Assembly: GCA_022600935.1 (NCBI GenBank)
Contig: JAHZJL010000020.1
Coordinates: 1-52,140, forward strand
Direction of reading: 5' to 3'
DNA: 52,140 nucleotides
DNA from: Gammaproteobacteria bacterium
GTDB lineage: Bacteria; Pseudomonadota; Gammaproteobacteria; Methylococcales; DRLZ01
Below are positions 1-9,836 of the stretch, piece by piece. The position numbers and the translations under genes were made by a program. Below the pieces are notes generated by a model, which had not been told where the DNA came from, searched no databases, and worked only from the letters and a program-made list of their open reading frames with translations. How positions within the stretch are numbered: the first letter of the stretch is position 1; each line of letters starts with the position of its first letter.

Positions 1-26
1 CCAGTTATTTACACTTCAAACATTGT

Positions 27-111
27 TGGTGGAGGGGGGAGGATTCGAACCTCCGAAGGCGGAGCCGTCAGATTTACAGTCTGATCCCTTTGGCCACTCG
101 GGAACCCCTCC
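27..111 (-). tRNA. tRNA-Tyr (GTA)
   Basis: The reverse strand folds as a class II tRNA of 85 nt with an encoded CCA end. The acceptor stem is GGAGGGG paired with CCCCTCC, the anticodon loop reads CTGTAAA with anticodon GTA, there is a variable arm, and the T loop is GGTTCGAATCC. The long variable arm and the GTA anticodon identify tyrosine. It lies downstream of pth on the same strand and has its own likely promoter just upstream. Confidence 0.96.
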
Positions 112-128
112 GTAACGCCAAGCAGAGT

Positions 129-157
129 ATTTTGGCTCTAAATTAATAACTTGTCAA
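129..157 (-). promoter_or_regulatory. Putative sigma-70 promoter of tRNA-Tyr
   Basis: On the minus strand a perfect -35 (TTGACA, 152-157) is followed after 17 bp by CAAAAT (129-134), a 4/6 match to the -10 consensus. The tRNA 5' end lies 17 nt beyond the -10, which suits a short leader. The assignment rests on consensus matching only. Confidence 0.5.
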
Positions 158-196
158 GTATCGTGACACAAAAACAAAAGCAAGAATCACATCAGA

Positions 197-763
197 TCAT
201 GACCCGTGCAATTTTTGAACAGCTTTTTGCGATTCATCACCCATTAAATCCGGAATTAATGAGTGACAATCTTCGATTGATTGATCAATTAGATCCCGCT
301 CAAGCCTGGATGGGGATTTCAGAACATAATCAATCATATTCCCTGAGCGCCCGATTCCAATTCTCAGGCGTTTGAAATCATTCGAACCCAACTGCTGAAT
401 TATGTCGCGCAATCCATTGTGTCCACCATGACCGCCTCCTGCCTTGAAACGTATTACACCAGGAGAAAAATCAAGCTCATCGTGTGCCACAAGAATATGA
501 CTGGTATCAATATTGTAATACTGCGCTACAGAACGTATCGGAACTCCTGATTTATTCATGTAAGCCATTGGCTTAACAATAAACCAGGTGTTTCCGGAAA
601 TTTTCAACTGAGCCAGTTCTGCGGAGTGTTTTGACTTGCTGCTGAACTGAGCACCAAATTCCTGCACAAAACGATCAATGAACCAGAATCCGGCATTATG
701 CCTGGTCAACACATATTCTGGACCTGGATTCCCCAGTCCGGCTATTAAAAACTGGGTCGCCAT
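197..763 (-). CDS. pth: Peptidyl-tRNA hydrolase
   Basis: This 188-residue protein matches bacterial Pth in length and motifs. It has the N-terminal GLGNPG (residues 9-14) and TRHNAGF, which contains the catalytic His, followed by KPMAYMNKSG, HDELDF and GGGGHGGHNGLRD. Pth cleaves the ester bond of peptidyl-tRNAs that drop off ribosomes and so recycles tRNA in the cytoplasm. It sits downstream of rplY (66 nt gap) on the same strand, the usual rplY-pth arrangement in gammaproteobacteria. The ATG at 763 is the natural start because the conserved GLGNPG motif begins only a few residues in. Confidence 0.97.
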   Translation of the reverse strand: MATQFLIAGLGNPGPEYVLTRHNAGFWFIDRFVQEFGAQFSSKSKHSAELAQLKISGNTWFIVKPMAYMNKSGVPIRSVAQYYNIDTSHILVAHDELDFSPGVIRFKAGGGHGGHNGLRDIIQQLGSNDFKRLRIGIGRSGNMIDYVLKSPSRLERDLIDQSIEDCHSLIPDLMGDESQKAVQKLHGS

Positions 764-828
764 TCAGCACACCGATTCTAAACGGCAAGCAGCAAACCTG
801 CTAAAACCCGATTGTCTGACCAGATAAA

Positions 829-1479
829 TCAGGACTCCTCATCTCCCTCTTCACCAGCTTCTTCCGGTGCATCAACTTCGTCCTGGACAACTCTAGGCGG
901 TGTGATCGATACAATAATCTGATCATAGTCCTGCTCATCCCCGTGAGTCAAAGCTGCGATCTCGACATTATCTGGCAAATCAATCTGCGTCAGATGTATC
1001 GCTCCACCAATGTCCAGGTCCGCAACGTCAATATCTATCGACTCAGGCAACTCAGACGGCAGACAAATAATTTCCAACTCGTTCATAGTATGAAGCACGG
1101 AACCACCGCTCTGCTTGACACCTATACATTTATCTTCATTCAGGAAATGAATTGGTACAGTGACCTTGATTTTCTCACCTGCGGTAATGCGCATAAAATC
1201 CATATGCAGAATGCGCGATTTACTTGGGTGACGCTGAATTGTCTTCATAATTGCCTGTTGAGGCTTCTGTCCATCGATGTTGATCGACAGAATGTGGGAA
1301 TAATACCCCTCATCCATTAGTTTTTTCTCAACTTCGTTATGATCCAGAACCAGCATTTCCGGGTCTGCATGCCCGCCATAAATGACTGCTGGTATTTTCT
1401 TGTCACGTCTGATTTTACGTGCTACAGACGTACCTGCATGCTCTCTCTTTTCTGCGTCAAACTGATAATTGACCGCCAT
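829..1479 (-). CDS. rplY: 50S ribosomal protein L25 / general stress protein Ctc
   Basis: This is the long CTC form of L25 (about 216 residues). It has an N-terminal 5S rRNA-binding L25 domain (FDAEKREHAGTSVARKIRR, IPAVIYGG) and a C-terminal beta domain (PIHFLNEDKCIGVKQSGG), and it ends in an acidic tail rich in Glu and Asp. A longer TTG-initiated form beginning at 1494 is possible. The ATG at 1479 is preferred because GGAG lies 9 nt upstream and the family starts near this point. It binds 5S rRNA in the large subunit. It sits between prs and pth. Confidence 0.95.
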   Translation of the reverse strand: MAVNYQFDAEKREHAGTSVARKIRRDKKIPAVIYGGHADPEMLVLDHNEVEKKLMDEGYYSHILSINIDGQKPQQAIMKTIQRHPSKSRILHMDFMRITAGEKIKVTVPIHFLNEDKCIGVKQSGGSVLHTMNELEIICLPSELPESIDIDVADLDIGGAIHLTQIDLPDNVEIAALTHGDEQDYDQIIVSITPPRVVQDEVDAPEEAGEEGDEES

Positions 1480-1826
1480 GATGACAGACTCCAATATCCT
1501 AAATTAAATAAAAATATCAAAAAAGCCGGGCATTATAACTTAACCCGTAAAATTAATCCATTATTCGCTGCAAACCGATTGCTCGAAAGCTGACATTCAA
1601 GCCAGACATGCTGGAATGCACCCTGACAACCAGACACATTGATTGATGACTCAATCACATCATTACAATAGTTTAGGCGATAGATAAACATTTCAGCCCA
1701 GATTGCGCCGGATCCTATTCGTCTTCATGACGTGACAGACCGCGCATAGCGAGCTTTACGAGGACTGGCTCAACACCGAAGACAGACAAAAGACAAGCAA
1801 CATGGGATGAAAATTTTGAAATTGCC
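1480..1826 (-). promoter_or_regulatory. rplY upstream region with a TATAAT box
   Basis: The gap between prs and rplY is about 330 nt and I see no gene in it. On the minus strand a perfect TATAAT at 1532-1537 is followed directly by a GC-rich stretch (GCCCGGC), the kind of discriminator seen at stringently controlled ribosomal promoters. No convincing -35 hexamer lies 16-18 bp upstream. rplY may therefore have its own promoter in addition to readthrough from prs. This is inferred from consensus only. Confidence 0.35.
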
Positions 1827-2804
1827 TTAGTCAATAAACAAGGAACTAACCGATTCGTTATTGGCCATTCTCCGAATCGCCTCACCCAACATTCCGGCAA
1901 CACTGAGTTGACGCACTTTACCACAGGCAACTGCCTCGTCACTCAATGGTATCGTATTCGTCACCACCAGTTCGTCAAGCGATGAATTGACAAGATTATC
2001 GATAGCCGGACCAGACAATACGGCATGCGTACAACAAGCGATCACCGTTTTAGCGCCACGTTCTTTCAAGGCATCTGCTGCCAGACACAGAGTCCCGGCT
2101 GTATCGACTAAATCGTCGATCAACACACAAGAGCGATTGTCTACATCACCAATGATATTCATCACCTTGGCCTCATTAGGCTTGGGACGGCGTTTATCGA
2201 TAATCGCCAGATCCACATCATCCATTAATTTTGCCACTGCACGCGCCCTGACAACACCACCGACATCCGGTGAAACAACCATCAGATCAGGATATTCCTG
2301 ACGCCAGATATGTCCGATAAACAATGGTGATGCATAGACATTATCGACAGGCACATCAAAAAAACCTTGAACCTGATCAGCATGCAAATCAACAATTAGC
2401 GCCCTGTCAACGCCAGCCGTCAATATCATGTTGGCAATCAATTTGGCAGTTATCGGCACTCGAGCCGCTCTCGGCCGCCTGTCCTGTCGCGCATATCCGA
2501 AATAGGGAATCACCGCAGTGATTTTTCCAGCTGATGAACGCCTCAATGCATCGACCATAATCAGCAATTCCATCAGATTTTGATTTGCCGGCGCACATGT
2601 TGACTGGACCAGAAATATATCCCGCCCTCTTACATTTTCACCTATTTCAATCTGAATTTCGCCATCACTGAATCGACCAACACTTGCATGACCGAGACGC
2701 ATATGCAGATAATCAGCGATTTCTTTTGCCAATTGCGGGTTTGAATTACCCGCAAATATCATAAATGATGGGCCATCAAGAGAATCTGTTTTGATTTGCA
2801 TCAT
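1827..2804 (-). CDS. prs: Ribose-phosphate pyrophosphokinase (PRPP synthetase)
   Basis: The 325-residue product makes phosphoribosyl pyrophosphate from ribose 5-phosphate and ATP for nucleotide, histidine, tryptophan and NAD synthesis. Visible family features are [15 protein letters not shown] near the N-terminus, [10 protein letters not shown], the ATP loop region [21 protein letters not shown] and the PRPP-binding loop [10 protein letters not shown]. That loop has Ala where DTGGT is usual. The protein is about 10 residues longer at the N-terminus than typical Prs because the conserved block starts at residue 15; the second Met (2801) is an equally plausible start. It lies downstream of tRNA-Gln and ispE, as in Pseudomonas. 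Confidence 0.96.
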   Translation of the reverse strand: MMQIKTDSLDGPSFMIFAGNSNPQLAKEIADYLHMRLGHASVGRFSDGEIQIEIGENVRGRDIFLVQSTCAPANQNLMELLIMVDALRRSSAGKITAVIPYFGYARQDRRPRAARVPITAKLIANMILTAGVDRALIVDLHADQVQGFFDVPVDNVYASPLFIGHIWRQEYPDLMVVSPDVGGVVRARAVAKLMDDVDLAIIDKRRPKPNEAKVMNIIGDVDNRSCVLIDDLVDTAGTLCLAADALKERGAKTVIACCTHAVLSGPAIDNLVNSSLDELVVTNTIPLSDEAVACGKVRQLSVAGMLGEAIRRMANNESVSSLFID

Positions 2805-2863
2805 GACATGTTAAGAGCGATAAGCTAAGTCTGAGGCGGGAAAAATCATTTTTACTGAATGAA

Positions 2864-2938
2864 TGGCTGGGACGCCAGGATTCGAACCTGGGATGCGGGG
2901 ATCAAAACCCCGTGCCGTAACCACTTGGCGACGTCCCA
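2864..2938 (-). tRNA. tRNA-Gln (TTG)
   Basis: The reverse strand folds as a 75-nt class I tRNA with an encoded CCA. The acceptor stem is TGGGACG/CGTCCCA, the anticodon stem-loop is CGGGG-TTTTGAT-CCCCG with anticodon TTG, and the T arm contains GGTTCGAATCC. The T at position 1 and the overall sequence resemble tRNA-Gln. It sits between ispE and prs, a conserved position in many gammaproteobacteria. Confidence 0.95.
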
Positions 2939-2961
2939 AAAGTGAAAGAACTTACAGATTA

Positions 2962-2967
2962 ATTATA
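2962..2967 (-). promoter_or_regulatory. Possible -10 element upstream of tRNA-Gln
   Basis: A perfect TATAAT on the minus strand lies 24 nt upstream of the mature tRNA-Gln 5' end, in a 104-nt gap after ispE. No clear -35 hexamer stands at the usual spacing, so the call is tentative. Confidence 0.3.
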
Positions 2968-3042
2968 ATCGTTATGACTGCAATAGTGTGAGATTGGAAA
3001 TAATGTCAGTTCAAACGGATGACTAAAAAAGCCAATTTAATT

Positions 3043-3912
3043 TTATGACAAGTCGCTTAACTTTTTCTGAAGTGGCGACAATTGACAAGCCTTGGCTACA
3101 AATACTGTCCAGTTTTTCTGTAAAATCTGTGCAGCTTGAATTGCCTCCTGCTCTGAATTGAAAGCAGCAAACACACAAGCACCAGTCCCGGTCAGCCCAT
3201 GCTCCTGATAACAGTCAACAGCATCAATTGCCCGTTTGACTTCAGGGTAACACGAGACAACGACACTTAAACAATCGTTATATGACTCATTGGCACTAAG
3301 CTGATCTATTTTGATAGATTTGGAATTTCTTGTCAATGCCCGATGCTCAAACACAGTTTTTGTACTTACATGGCAATCAGGTACCAACACAACAAACCAG
3401 CGCTGTTGCAGGTTAATCGGGTGCAAGATTTCGCCAACACCTTCAGCCCATGCATTATTGCCATACACAAATACCGGCACATCTGCACCCAGATGCAAAC
3501 CCATCCTGGCCAATTGATCGACTGATAATTGCAGGTTCCAAAGTGTGTTCAATACCACAAGTGTTGTTGCTGCATCTGAGCTGCCTCCACCCAGACCTCC
3601 CCCCATCGGTAGAATTTTGTTCAGTGCAATGGTCAAACCTGGAACATCGATATTCTTTCCCCTGGCAATCTCTCGAAGCATTTTTGCAGCACGAATGATC
3701 AGGTTGTCAGAATCCAGTACTCCGTCAAGAGAAGACTCCATCACAATGTTATCGTCCCCACGTGGAGTAAATCGCAACAAATCGCATCGGTCAATAATCT
3801 GAAAGACAGTTTGCAGGATATGGTATCCATCGTCACGGCGACCGGTAATCCTCAACATGAGATTGAGTTTTGCTGGCGCTGGCCACTGTTCATCCCATAA
3901 TGACTGGGTCAT
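3043..3912 (-). CDS. ispE: 4-diphosphocytidyl-2-C-methyl-D-erythritol kinase
   Basis: This GHMP-family kinase phosphorylates CDP-methylerythritol in the MEP pathway to isopentenyl diphosphate. It shows WPAPAKLNLMLRITGRRDDGYH at the N-terminus, the glycine-rich ATP loop LPMGGGLGGGSSDAA, and the C-terminal LTGTGACVFAAF motif (usually MSGSGacvFa). The start at 3912 is chosen because a GGGAG Shine-Dalgarno lies 8 nt upstream and its ATG overlaps the lolB stop as ATGA. An in-frame ATG at 3927 would add five residues. The overlap indicates translational coupling with lolB. Confidence 0.95.
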   Translation of the reverse strand: MTQSLWDEQWPAPAKLNLMLRITGRRDDGYHILQTVFQIIDRCDLLRFTPRGDDNIVMESSLDGVLDSDNLIIRAAKMLREIARGKNIDVPGLTIALNKILPMGGGLGGGSSDAATTLVVLNTLWNLQLSVDQLARMGLHLGADVPVFVYGNNAWAEGVGEILHPINLQQRWFVVLVPDCHVSTKTVFEHRALTRNSKSIKIDQLSANESYNDCLSVVVSCYPEVKRAIDAVDCYQEHGLTGTGACVFAAFNSEQEAIQAAQILQKNWTVFVAKACQLSPLQKKLSDLS

Positions 3913-4595
3913 CGATTTATCTCCCATTCGTCAACGACTATTTTCAATCGTATCCGGTCTTTATTGATTTTAATTTTTCGAGGCAGCATGAACTGATTCA
4001 CGGCTTGATATTGTGAATAATCGATAGACCAGCCCGATTGATTGATCTGTTCGTTATACCCGTCTTTACCCACTCTCACATGGGCTGTCTGACTCGGTTC
4101 TGCAATACCCAGCAACCAGTATCTGATGGAGGTCAAAGGCACGGAAAACCCTAGTTTTGATTGGAGTAATTGCTGAGGAGAACGCGATATGGTGACTTCA
4201 GAACTCGATACCTGCAACCACAATTCACCCTTCAGATATCTGATAAACACTCTGTTGATATTAATCGGACCACTGATATCCAGAGTTAATTTATCATTAT
4301 CGACACACCAGCGAAGAGATGCCTGCCATCCGGAATCATTGTAACGCGCCACAGACCTGCCATTGATACACCAGGATTTGAGATCAGCCAGGATTAAACC
4401 AGATAAGCGATCAGTGGGATTTGCCTGAGCACCATCAGATTGAGTTGTTACTGAGCGAGTTGCGCACCCAGCAAGCACGACGAAAACACCGAAGATAAGT
4501 TCTCTGCACTTGAATAAACTGAGCAGATAACTCATCATGCAGCATCGATATGCTGCGCGATAATAAACATGCTTAGTTTGTATTAACCCCTTCAA
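3909..4595 (-). CDS. lolB: Outer-membrane lipoprotein receptor LolB
   Basis: LolB accepts lipoproteins from periplasmic LolA and inserts them into the outer membrane. The sequence has a hydrophobic signal with lipobox LAGC (FGVFVVLAGCATRS), then a domain of about 180 residues with LolB-like features such as GW.ASLRW, the LTLDISGPINI segment and YWLLG followed by GWSIDYSQY. Similarity is moderate and position supports it: between a TPR lipoprotein and ispE, as in Pseudomonas. The ORF overlaps the end of the TPR gene. An internal Met at 4538 or 4535 would give a more normal signal peptide. I am confident of the family and less so of the exact start. Confidence 0.85.
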   Translation of the reverse strand: MKGLIQTKHVYYRAAYRCCMMSYLLSLFKCRELIFGVFVVLAGCATRSVTTQSDGAQANPTDRLSGLILADLKSWCINGRSVARYNDSGWQASLRWCVDNDKLTLDISGPININRVFIRYLKGELWLQVSSSEVTISRSPQQLLQSKLGFSVPLTSIRYWLLGIAEPSQTAHVRVGKDGYNEQINQSGWSIDYSQYQAVNQFMLPRKIKINKDRIRLKIVVDEWEINR

Positions 4596-6498
4596 ACACT
4601 TCAGGCAAACGCTGCTTCATTTTCAACAAGGCTTCGTGACTGGAGTTTTTATTCCACAACTCCTGCAATACCTGATTGGCTTCGGTAAACTGACCACCTG
4701 CCCACAACACTTCAGCCAGATGTGTGCCAATTTCAACATCCTTGTTTTTCTGATATGCAGATTGCAGAAATTGCAACGCTTCTTTAACGTTATTCTGCTT
4801 GTATCGCAACCAGCCAATACTGTCCATGATCGCGGGATCATTGGGTTTTAAACTGATTGCCTGATTCAGAAACCGCTCCGCCTCATCAAGCCGATCGGTG
4901 CGATTACATAATATGTACCCCAGGGCATTCAGCGCATTGACATTGTCGGGTTCGATTTTGAGTAACGCACGCAAATCAGACTCGGCCATTGGATAATCTC
5001 CAATCTGGTCAGCCAGCAATGCCCGCATATATAACAATTGTTTATCAGTCGGACTGCTGGTAACAGCGTTACTTAACACCTCTACCGCTTGTTCAGGTTG
5101 ATCGATTTTGTTGTATATATCAGCCTGTCGCAATGCAATCCGCGGAGTAAGCTGTGGATATTTATTAAGCAGCTTTCTGAGTTGATCCAACGCACCCTGA
5201 TAATCGTTTTGTTCAACCAGTATTTCACTTGCAAATATATGCGCATCATACGCCAGAGCACTGGAATCAACCTGATCCAGCCAATCCAGCGCTTCATCGT
5301 ATAACTTGTTTTCTGCAGACAATTGCCCAAGCTGCAAAAAAGCACGCTGCCTGTGTTTGGGATTTTTTGCCAATTCCAACAAGCGCTCTTTGGCCGAATC
5401 GAAATCCCCCAAAGTGCTTTGCATGATAGCCAGTGCAAATCCGGCATCAGCATTTTCAGGATCAAGTTCTACAACACGTTGAAAATGTACCACTGCATTG
5501 GAATAATCATGTTGCATAGCCAGGAGTTTGGCATACAAGGCATGTATTTCAGCATTATCAGGAAAACGGCGGGTTGCCTGATTGAGCATGGTCATCGCTT
5601 CTTCAGTCTTGCCGGATTGCGCAACCAGCTTGGTTTTCATCAGCAAAGCCGCATCCCAGTCGGGCCTTAATGTGAGTGTTTGGTCTAGATAAGTCTCAGC
5701 AGTTCCAAAGTCTTTTAGCTTGATGGCGATTAACGCATAGGCAAAAGGCAGTTCAGCAGTACCCGGGAAACGCTGCAGTAAAGCATCGATGACTGGATAG
5801 GGTTTTTCAGTACTGCTCACGATGCTATCCGCTATTCGTACTGCAGTTTTTTCAAAATTGATATCAGGACTGGACAGAATCAATGCGAAATTATCGATTG
5901 CCTGCCCGGTTTTGCCTCGCTTTAATTGCAAATCTGCAACCAGGTGTCTGGCCGAAACATTGTCGGGATCATTATCGGTCCAGACTTTTGCTGCATCCAT
6001 TGCGGTTTTATAATCTTTGGCATACATCGCAATCCTTGCAGCTCTGGCAGCGATTTTGGGAGAATTGGTCAGTTTAGCTGATTTCACATAGCTGTCTGCA
6101 GATAACTTAATGCGGTTACGTTGACCTGCTATCTCTCCACTGAGCAAATAATACAATGCCTCAGGAGATATCGTTGGTTCGTCTTCTGTTTGATCTAACT
6201 CAGCGCCCTTGTGCTTGGTTTCTTCTGTGGTTTTAGCAACAGTGGCTGCTTGTTTTGACTTGACTATCGCGCTTTTATCAGTCTCTGAATACGACTTTGC
6301 GGTATTGTCTGATAATCCAGGTTTGTCAATTGACGCACATCCTGAAACAATAACCAGCATAACCAGCAGCACACTTGTAGCTCTGCAATGATGCAATTTA
6401 AAATTTTTATTCACCAATGATTCAGCCTTCCGATACAATCGTTTAAACATTAACAAGCTGTATTCCCCGTGGTTTAATTGTATTGAATAGTTTTGCAT
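4573..6498 (-). CDS. TPR-repeat outer-membrane lipoprotein
   Basis: This 641-residue protein has an N-terminal signal with lipobox VSGC (residues about 38-56) and then about 15 tetratricopeptide-like helix pairs to the C-terminus. Clear repeats include FGTAETYLDQTLTLRPDWDAAL, YSNAVVHFQRVVELDPENAD and LDEAERFLNQAISLKPNDPA. It corresponds in position and architecture to the TPR protein upstream of lolB in Pseudomonas. TPR arrays bind partner proteins; the partner here is unknown. A start at the internal Met (about 6450, MFKRLYRK) would bring the signal peptide closer to the N-terminus. It is divergent from hemA across 72 nt. Confidence 0.85.
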   Translation of the reverse strand: MQNYSIQLNHGEYSLLMFKRLYRKAESLVNKNFKLHHCRATSVLLVMLVIVSGCASIDKPGLSDNTAKSYSETDKSAIVKSKQAATVAKTTEETKHKGAELDQTEDEPTISPEALYYLLSGEIAGQRNRIKLSADSYVKSAKLTNSPKIAARAARIAMYAKDYKTAMDAAKVWTDNDPDNVSARHLVADLQLKRGKTGQAIDNFALILSSPDINFEKTAVRIADSIVSSTEKPYPVIDALLQRFPGTAELPFAYALIAIKLKDFGTAETYLDQTLTLRPDWDAALLMKTKLVAQSGKTEEAMTMLNQATRRFPDNAEIHALYAKLLAMQHDYSNAVVHFQRVVELDPENADAGFALAIMQSTLGDFDSAKERLLELAKNPKHRQRAFLQLGQLSAENKLYDEALDWLDQVDSSALAYDAHIFASEILVEQNDYQGALDQLRKLLNKYPQLTPRIALRQADIYNKIDQPEQAVEVLSNAVTSSPTDKQLLYMRALLADQIGDYPMAESDLRALLKIEPDNVNALNALGYILCNRTDRLDEAERFLNQAISLKPNDPAIMDSIGWLRYKQNNVKEALQFLQSAYQKNKDVEIGTHLAEVLWAGGQFTEANQVLQELWNKNSSHEALLKMKQRLPEVFEGVNTN

Positions 6499-6570
6499 AT
6501 CGCTAGATTAACAAGAATTTTAGCCATAGAATTATATCTCTAGTATTGAAATTATCAGACAACGAATTTA

Positions 6571-7839
6571 ATGGAATTACTCGCATTTGGTTTAAATCAT
6601 CAATCTGCCCCGGTGAACGTCAGAGAACAACTGGCATTTACACCGGATGCATTAATTCCTGCCCTGAAGGAAATCTCGGATATCCCCAAAGTGAATGGAG
6701 CTGCCATCCTGTCCACTTGTAATCGCACTGAATTGTACTGTGGCATCGACTCGGATCAGTCTCAACATGATTTACTGGATTGGCTTGCCAATCACCGTAG
6801 CTTGCAAAAAGAACAGTTACTACCACATCTGTACTCACATTATGCACGCAACAGCATCAGGCATTTATACCGTGTTGCCAGCGGTCTTGACTCCATGGTG
6901 CTGGGGGAACCACAAATTCTGGGTCAAATCAAATCTGCATATCATACGGCAAAACAGGCAGGAACTCTCGATAAAACTCTGACCAGATTGTTCCATTCCT
7001 CCTTTACAGCCGCCAAAAAAGTCCGCACAGATACGGCAATCGGCTCCAGCCCTGTATCTGTAGCATTTGCAGCCGTAAGACTGGCGCACCAGATTTTCGG
7101 TAATCTCGCTAATCAGACAGTCTTGCTGATTGGTGCAGGTGAAACGATCGAGCTTGCTGCGCGTCACTTTCATAATCATGGTGTTCAGTCATTGCTGATT
7201 GCCAATCGATCACTGATCAAAGCCCAGCGCCTTGCCAGTTTGTTCGATGGACAAGCGATTCAGCTAGCAGAACTCAATCGGAATTTGCATCAAGCGGACA
7301 TTATCGTCTCATCAACCGCCAGCCAATTACCGATACTTGGCAAAGGCAGTATTGAAAGCGCAATCCGCGCCCGCAAACATAAACCCATGTTTCTGGTTGA
7401 TCTTGCCGTTCCACGCGATATTGAAGCTGAAGTCGAGCAGTTGAACGATGTATTCCTGTATACAGTCGATGATTTGCAACATGTCGTCACCGAGAACATC
7501 AAAAGCCGCCAGGAGGCAGCTGAACAAGCCGAACAGATTATTGAAACCCAGGTCGACCGCTTTCTGGACTGGTTAAAAACCGAACAACACAGCACCATCA
7601 TAACAAAGTATAGGACACAGTCAGAAACGATACGCGACGAAGTGCTTGGCAAAGCCCTCAAACAACTCGAAAATGGAGCCGACTCCAGACAAGTGATGGA
7701 TTTTCTGGCTTCAACATTGACCAATAAACTGATTCATACACCAACAACCCAGATTCGCCAGGCCGCAACTGAACAACGCCTGGATTTGATTCAGGCCGCC
7801 CAACATCTACTCAAAATATCAACTGACAACACATCGTGA
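6571..7839 (+). CDS. hemA: Glutamyl-tRNA reductase
   Basis: HemA reduces glutamyl-tRNA(Glu) to glutamate-1-semialdehyde, the first committed step of C5-pathway tetrapyrrole synthesis. The 422-residue length is typical. The catalytic Cys50 lies in [20 protein letters not shown] follows near residue 115, the NADPH-binding domain begins near VLLIGAGET, and a helical dimerisation domain closes the protein. It starts the hemA-prfA-prmC operon; its stop overlaps the GTG of prfA by four bases. I see no strong Shine-Dalgarno before the ATG. Confidence 0.97.
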   Translation: MELLAFGLNHQSAPVNVREQLAFTPDALIPALKEISDIPKVNGAAILSTCNRTELYCGIDSDQSQHDLLDWLANHRSLQKEQLLPHLYSHYARNSIRHLYRVASGLDSMVLGEPQILGQIKSAYHTAKQAGTLDKTLTRLFHSSFTAAKKVRTDTAIGSSPVSVAFAAVRLAHQIFGNLANQTVLLIGAGETIELAARHFHNHGVQSLLIANRSLIKAQRLASLFDGQAIQLAELNRNLHQADIIVSSTASQLPILGKGSIESAIRARKHKPMFLVDLAVPRDIEAEVEQLNDVFLYTVDDLQHVVTENIKSRQEAAEQAEQIIETQVDRFLDWLKTEQHSTIITKYRTQSETIRDEVLGKALKQLENGADSRQVMDFLASTLTNKLIHTPTTQIRQAATEQRLDLIQAAQHLLKISTDNTS

Positions 7840-8927
7840 AAACCAGCATTCAAACCAAACTCGAACATCTTGCCCAACGTTATGAGGAAATTGAAGCCCT
7901 GCTCTCAGAACCGGAAGTCCAAAGTGATCAAAACAAATTCAGATCGTTAAGCCAGGAATATGCCCAGCTAAAACCCATGGTTGACTGCTATCAGCGCTAC
8001 CTGTGTGTTGCTGAGGAAATAGAAACAGCAAAAGCCATGCAGTCTGACCCGGATCCGGAGATGCGGGAAATGGCCAGGGAAGAACTTGCTGAAGCACTGG
8101 AAACACAACAACAACTGGAATCTGAACTACAGATTCTTCTATTACCGAAAGATCCCAATGATAACCGCAATATTTTTCTGGAAATCCGGGCCGGGACCGG
8201 TGGTGCCGAAGCAGCAATCTTCACAGGCGACCTGGCACGAATGTATCAACGTTTCGGGGAAAATAAACACTGGAATTTTGAGACCATTTCCGAAAATCTT
8301 GGTGAACATGGTGGCTACAAGGAAATCGTGATACGAGTGACCGGTACAGATGTCTATTCCCAACTGAAATTTGAATCCGGCACCCACCGAGTGCAGCGAG
8401 TTCCGGAAACTGAAGCCCAGGGCCGCATCCATACTTCTGCATGTACAGTTGCCATTATTCCAGAAGCCGACGAAATTGATGCCGTCGATATCAATCCATC
8501 TGATCTACGAGTGGATACCTTCAGAGCTTCCGGTGCCGGCGGTCAGCATGTCAACAAGACTGATTCCGCTATCCGTCTTACCCACTTGCCGACCGGCATT
8601 GTTGTGGAATGCCAGGATGAACGCTCACAACATAAAAATAAGGCACGCGCCATGTCTCTGCTGCAATCCAGAATACTCGCAGAACAACAGGAAAAGCAAA
8701 ATGCTGAAATTGCCGCAGATCGCAAAAACCAGGTTGGCAGCGGGGACCGCTCGGAGCGTATTCGAACCTATAACTATCCTCAGGGCAGAGTCACCGATCA
8801 TCGCATCAACCTGACTTTGTATAAACTTGAGGAAATTATGCAAGGCTCAATGTCACAGGTCATTGATCCGTTGATTTCAGAACATCAGGCCGCCTTGCTG
8901 ACTCAACTGGGTGAAGATGACAATTAA
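7836..8927 (+). CDS. prfA: Peptide chain release factor 1
   Basis: RF1 recognises UAA and UAG and triggers hydrolysis of peptidyl-tRNA. The 363-residue protein has the helical N-terminal domain, [19 protein letters not shown], the catalytic GGQ loop ([19 protein letters not shown]) and the RF1-type C-terminus with [15 protein letters not shown]. It starts with GTG, and the GTGA junction overlaps the hemA stop, which implies translational coupling. prmC, which methylates the GGQ glutamine, follows 25 nt downstream. Confidence 0.98.
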   Translation: MKTSIQTKLEHLAQRYEEIEALLSEPEVQSDQNKFRSLSQEYAQLKPMVDCYQRYLCVAEEIETAKAMQSDPDPEMREMAREELAEALETQQQLESELQILLLPKDPNDNRNIFLEIRAGTGGAEAAIFTGDLARMYQRFGENKHWNFETISENLGEHGGYKEIVIRVTGTDVYSQLKFESGTHRVQRVPETEAQGRIHTSACTVAIIPEADEIDAVDINPSDLRVDTFRASGAGGQHVNKTDSAIRLTHLPTGIVVECQDERSQHKNKARAMSLLQSRILAEQQEKQNAEIAADRKNQVGSGDRSERIRTYNYPQGRVTDHRINLTLYKLEEIMQGSMSQVIDPLISEHQAALLTQLGEDDN

Positions 8928-8952
8928 CTTTACTGGATTGGGACGTTAACAA

Positions 8953-9804
8953 ATGACACGGGTAGCATCTGCACTGTCTCAGGCCAGGGAACAGCTGACA
9001 TCGCATAGCGAATCAGCACGACTCGATGCTGAAATCCTGCTGGCTAACACTTTAGCGCAGTCAAGGACCTGGTTATTCACAAGGCCGGAGCATGAACTCA
9101 CACACCAGCAACTGGGACATTTCCAGAAATTGATTGAACAACGTCAATCGGGGGTTCCTGTTGCCTACCTGACCGGCACTCGCGATTTCTGGAATCACAG
9201 TTTTCAGGTCACACCCCAGGTTTTAATACCCCGTCCTGAAACCGAAATACTGGTTGAACATGCCTTGCAGCTCATCGAAACCCATCAGTTCAGGACTATT
9301 CTTGAACTGGGCACTGGCAGTGGTGCAATTGCGGTTTCAATTGCTGACGAAAAGCGGGATCTGACAATAACAGCGACTGATATCAGCCAACAAGCTCTGA
9401 ATCTTGCCAAGGCTAACGCTGACATGATTGGTATTAACAATGTGCGCTTTATCCACAGTGACTGGTTTGTCAGCCTGGAACATCATCACTATGATCTGAT
9501 TATTAGCAATCCGCCTTATATTGCACAACACGATATCCACCTTAACCAGGGCGATATCCGCTTTGAACCAAAACAGGCATTGAGTGCCGGAAACGACGGA
9601 CTCAGGGATATACGTCTGATCATTGATCAATCCCGGAACCACTTGAACACTGGAGGATTTGTGCTTCTCGAACATGGTTATCAGCAAGCTGATGCAGTTC
9701 GATCCCTGTTTTCCGGTTATCATTATCAAGCCATTGAAACCATCAACGACTTGCAGAACCACCCACGCATGTCGATGGCACACTACATTCAGCAAACACT
9801 ATAG
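8953..9804 (+). CDS. prmC: Release factor glutamine N5-methyltransferase
   Basis: PrmC (HemK) methylates the Gln of the GGQ motif in RF1 and RF2 using SAM. The 283-residue protein has the N-terminal helical domain (RLDAEILLA), GVPVAYLTGTRDFW, the SAM-binding LELGTGSGAIA and the substrate-binding NPPY (ISNPPYIAQ). These are the hallmarks of the family. It directly follows its substrate gene prfA. The gene ends in TAG with a TAA five codons later in the same frame. Confidence 0.97.
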   Translation: MTRVASALSQAREQLTSHSESARLDAEILLANTLAQSRTWLFTRPEHELTHQQLGHFQKLIEQRQSGVPVAYLTGTRDFWNHSFQVTPQVLIPRPETEILVEHALQLIETHQFRTILELGTGSGAIAVSIADEKRDLTITATDISQQALNLAKANADMIGINNVRFIHSDWFVSLEHHHYDLIISNPPYIAQHDIHLNQGDIRFEPKQALSAGNDGLRDIRLIIDQSRNHLNTGGFVLLEHGYQQADAVRSLFSGYHYQAIETINDLQNHPRMSMAHYIQQTL

Positions 9805-9836
9805 ACGTATTGCTAACGACTCAGGAGTATTCAGTC

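Noticed and set aside
151..375. 74-codon plus-strand ORF at the left edge
   Set aside because: Most of it is antisense to pth, whose coding evidence is strong.
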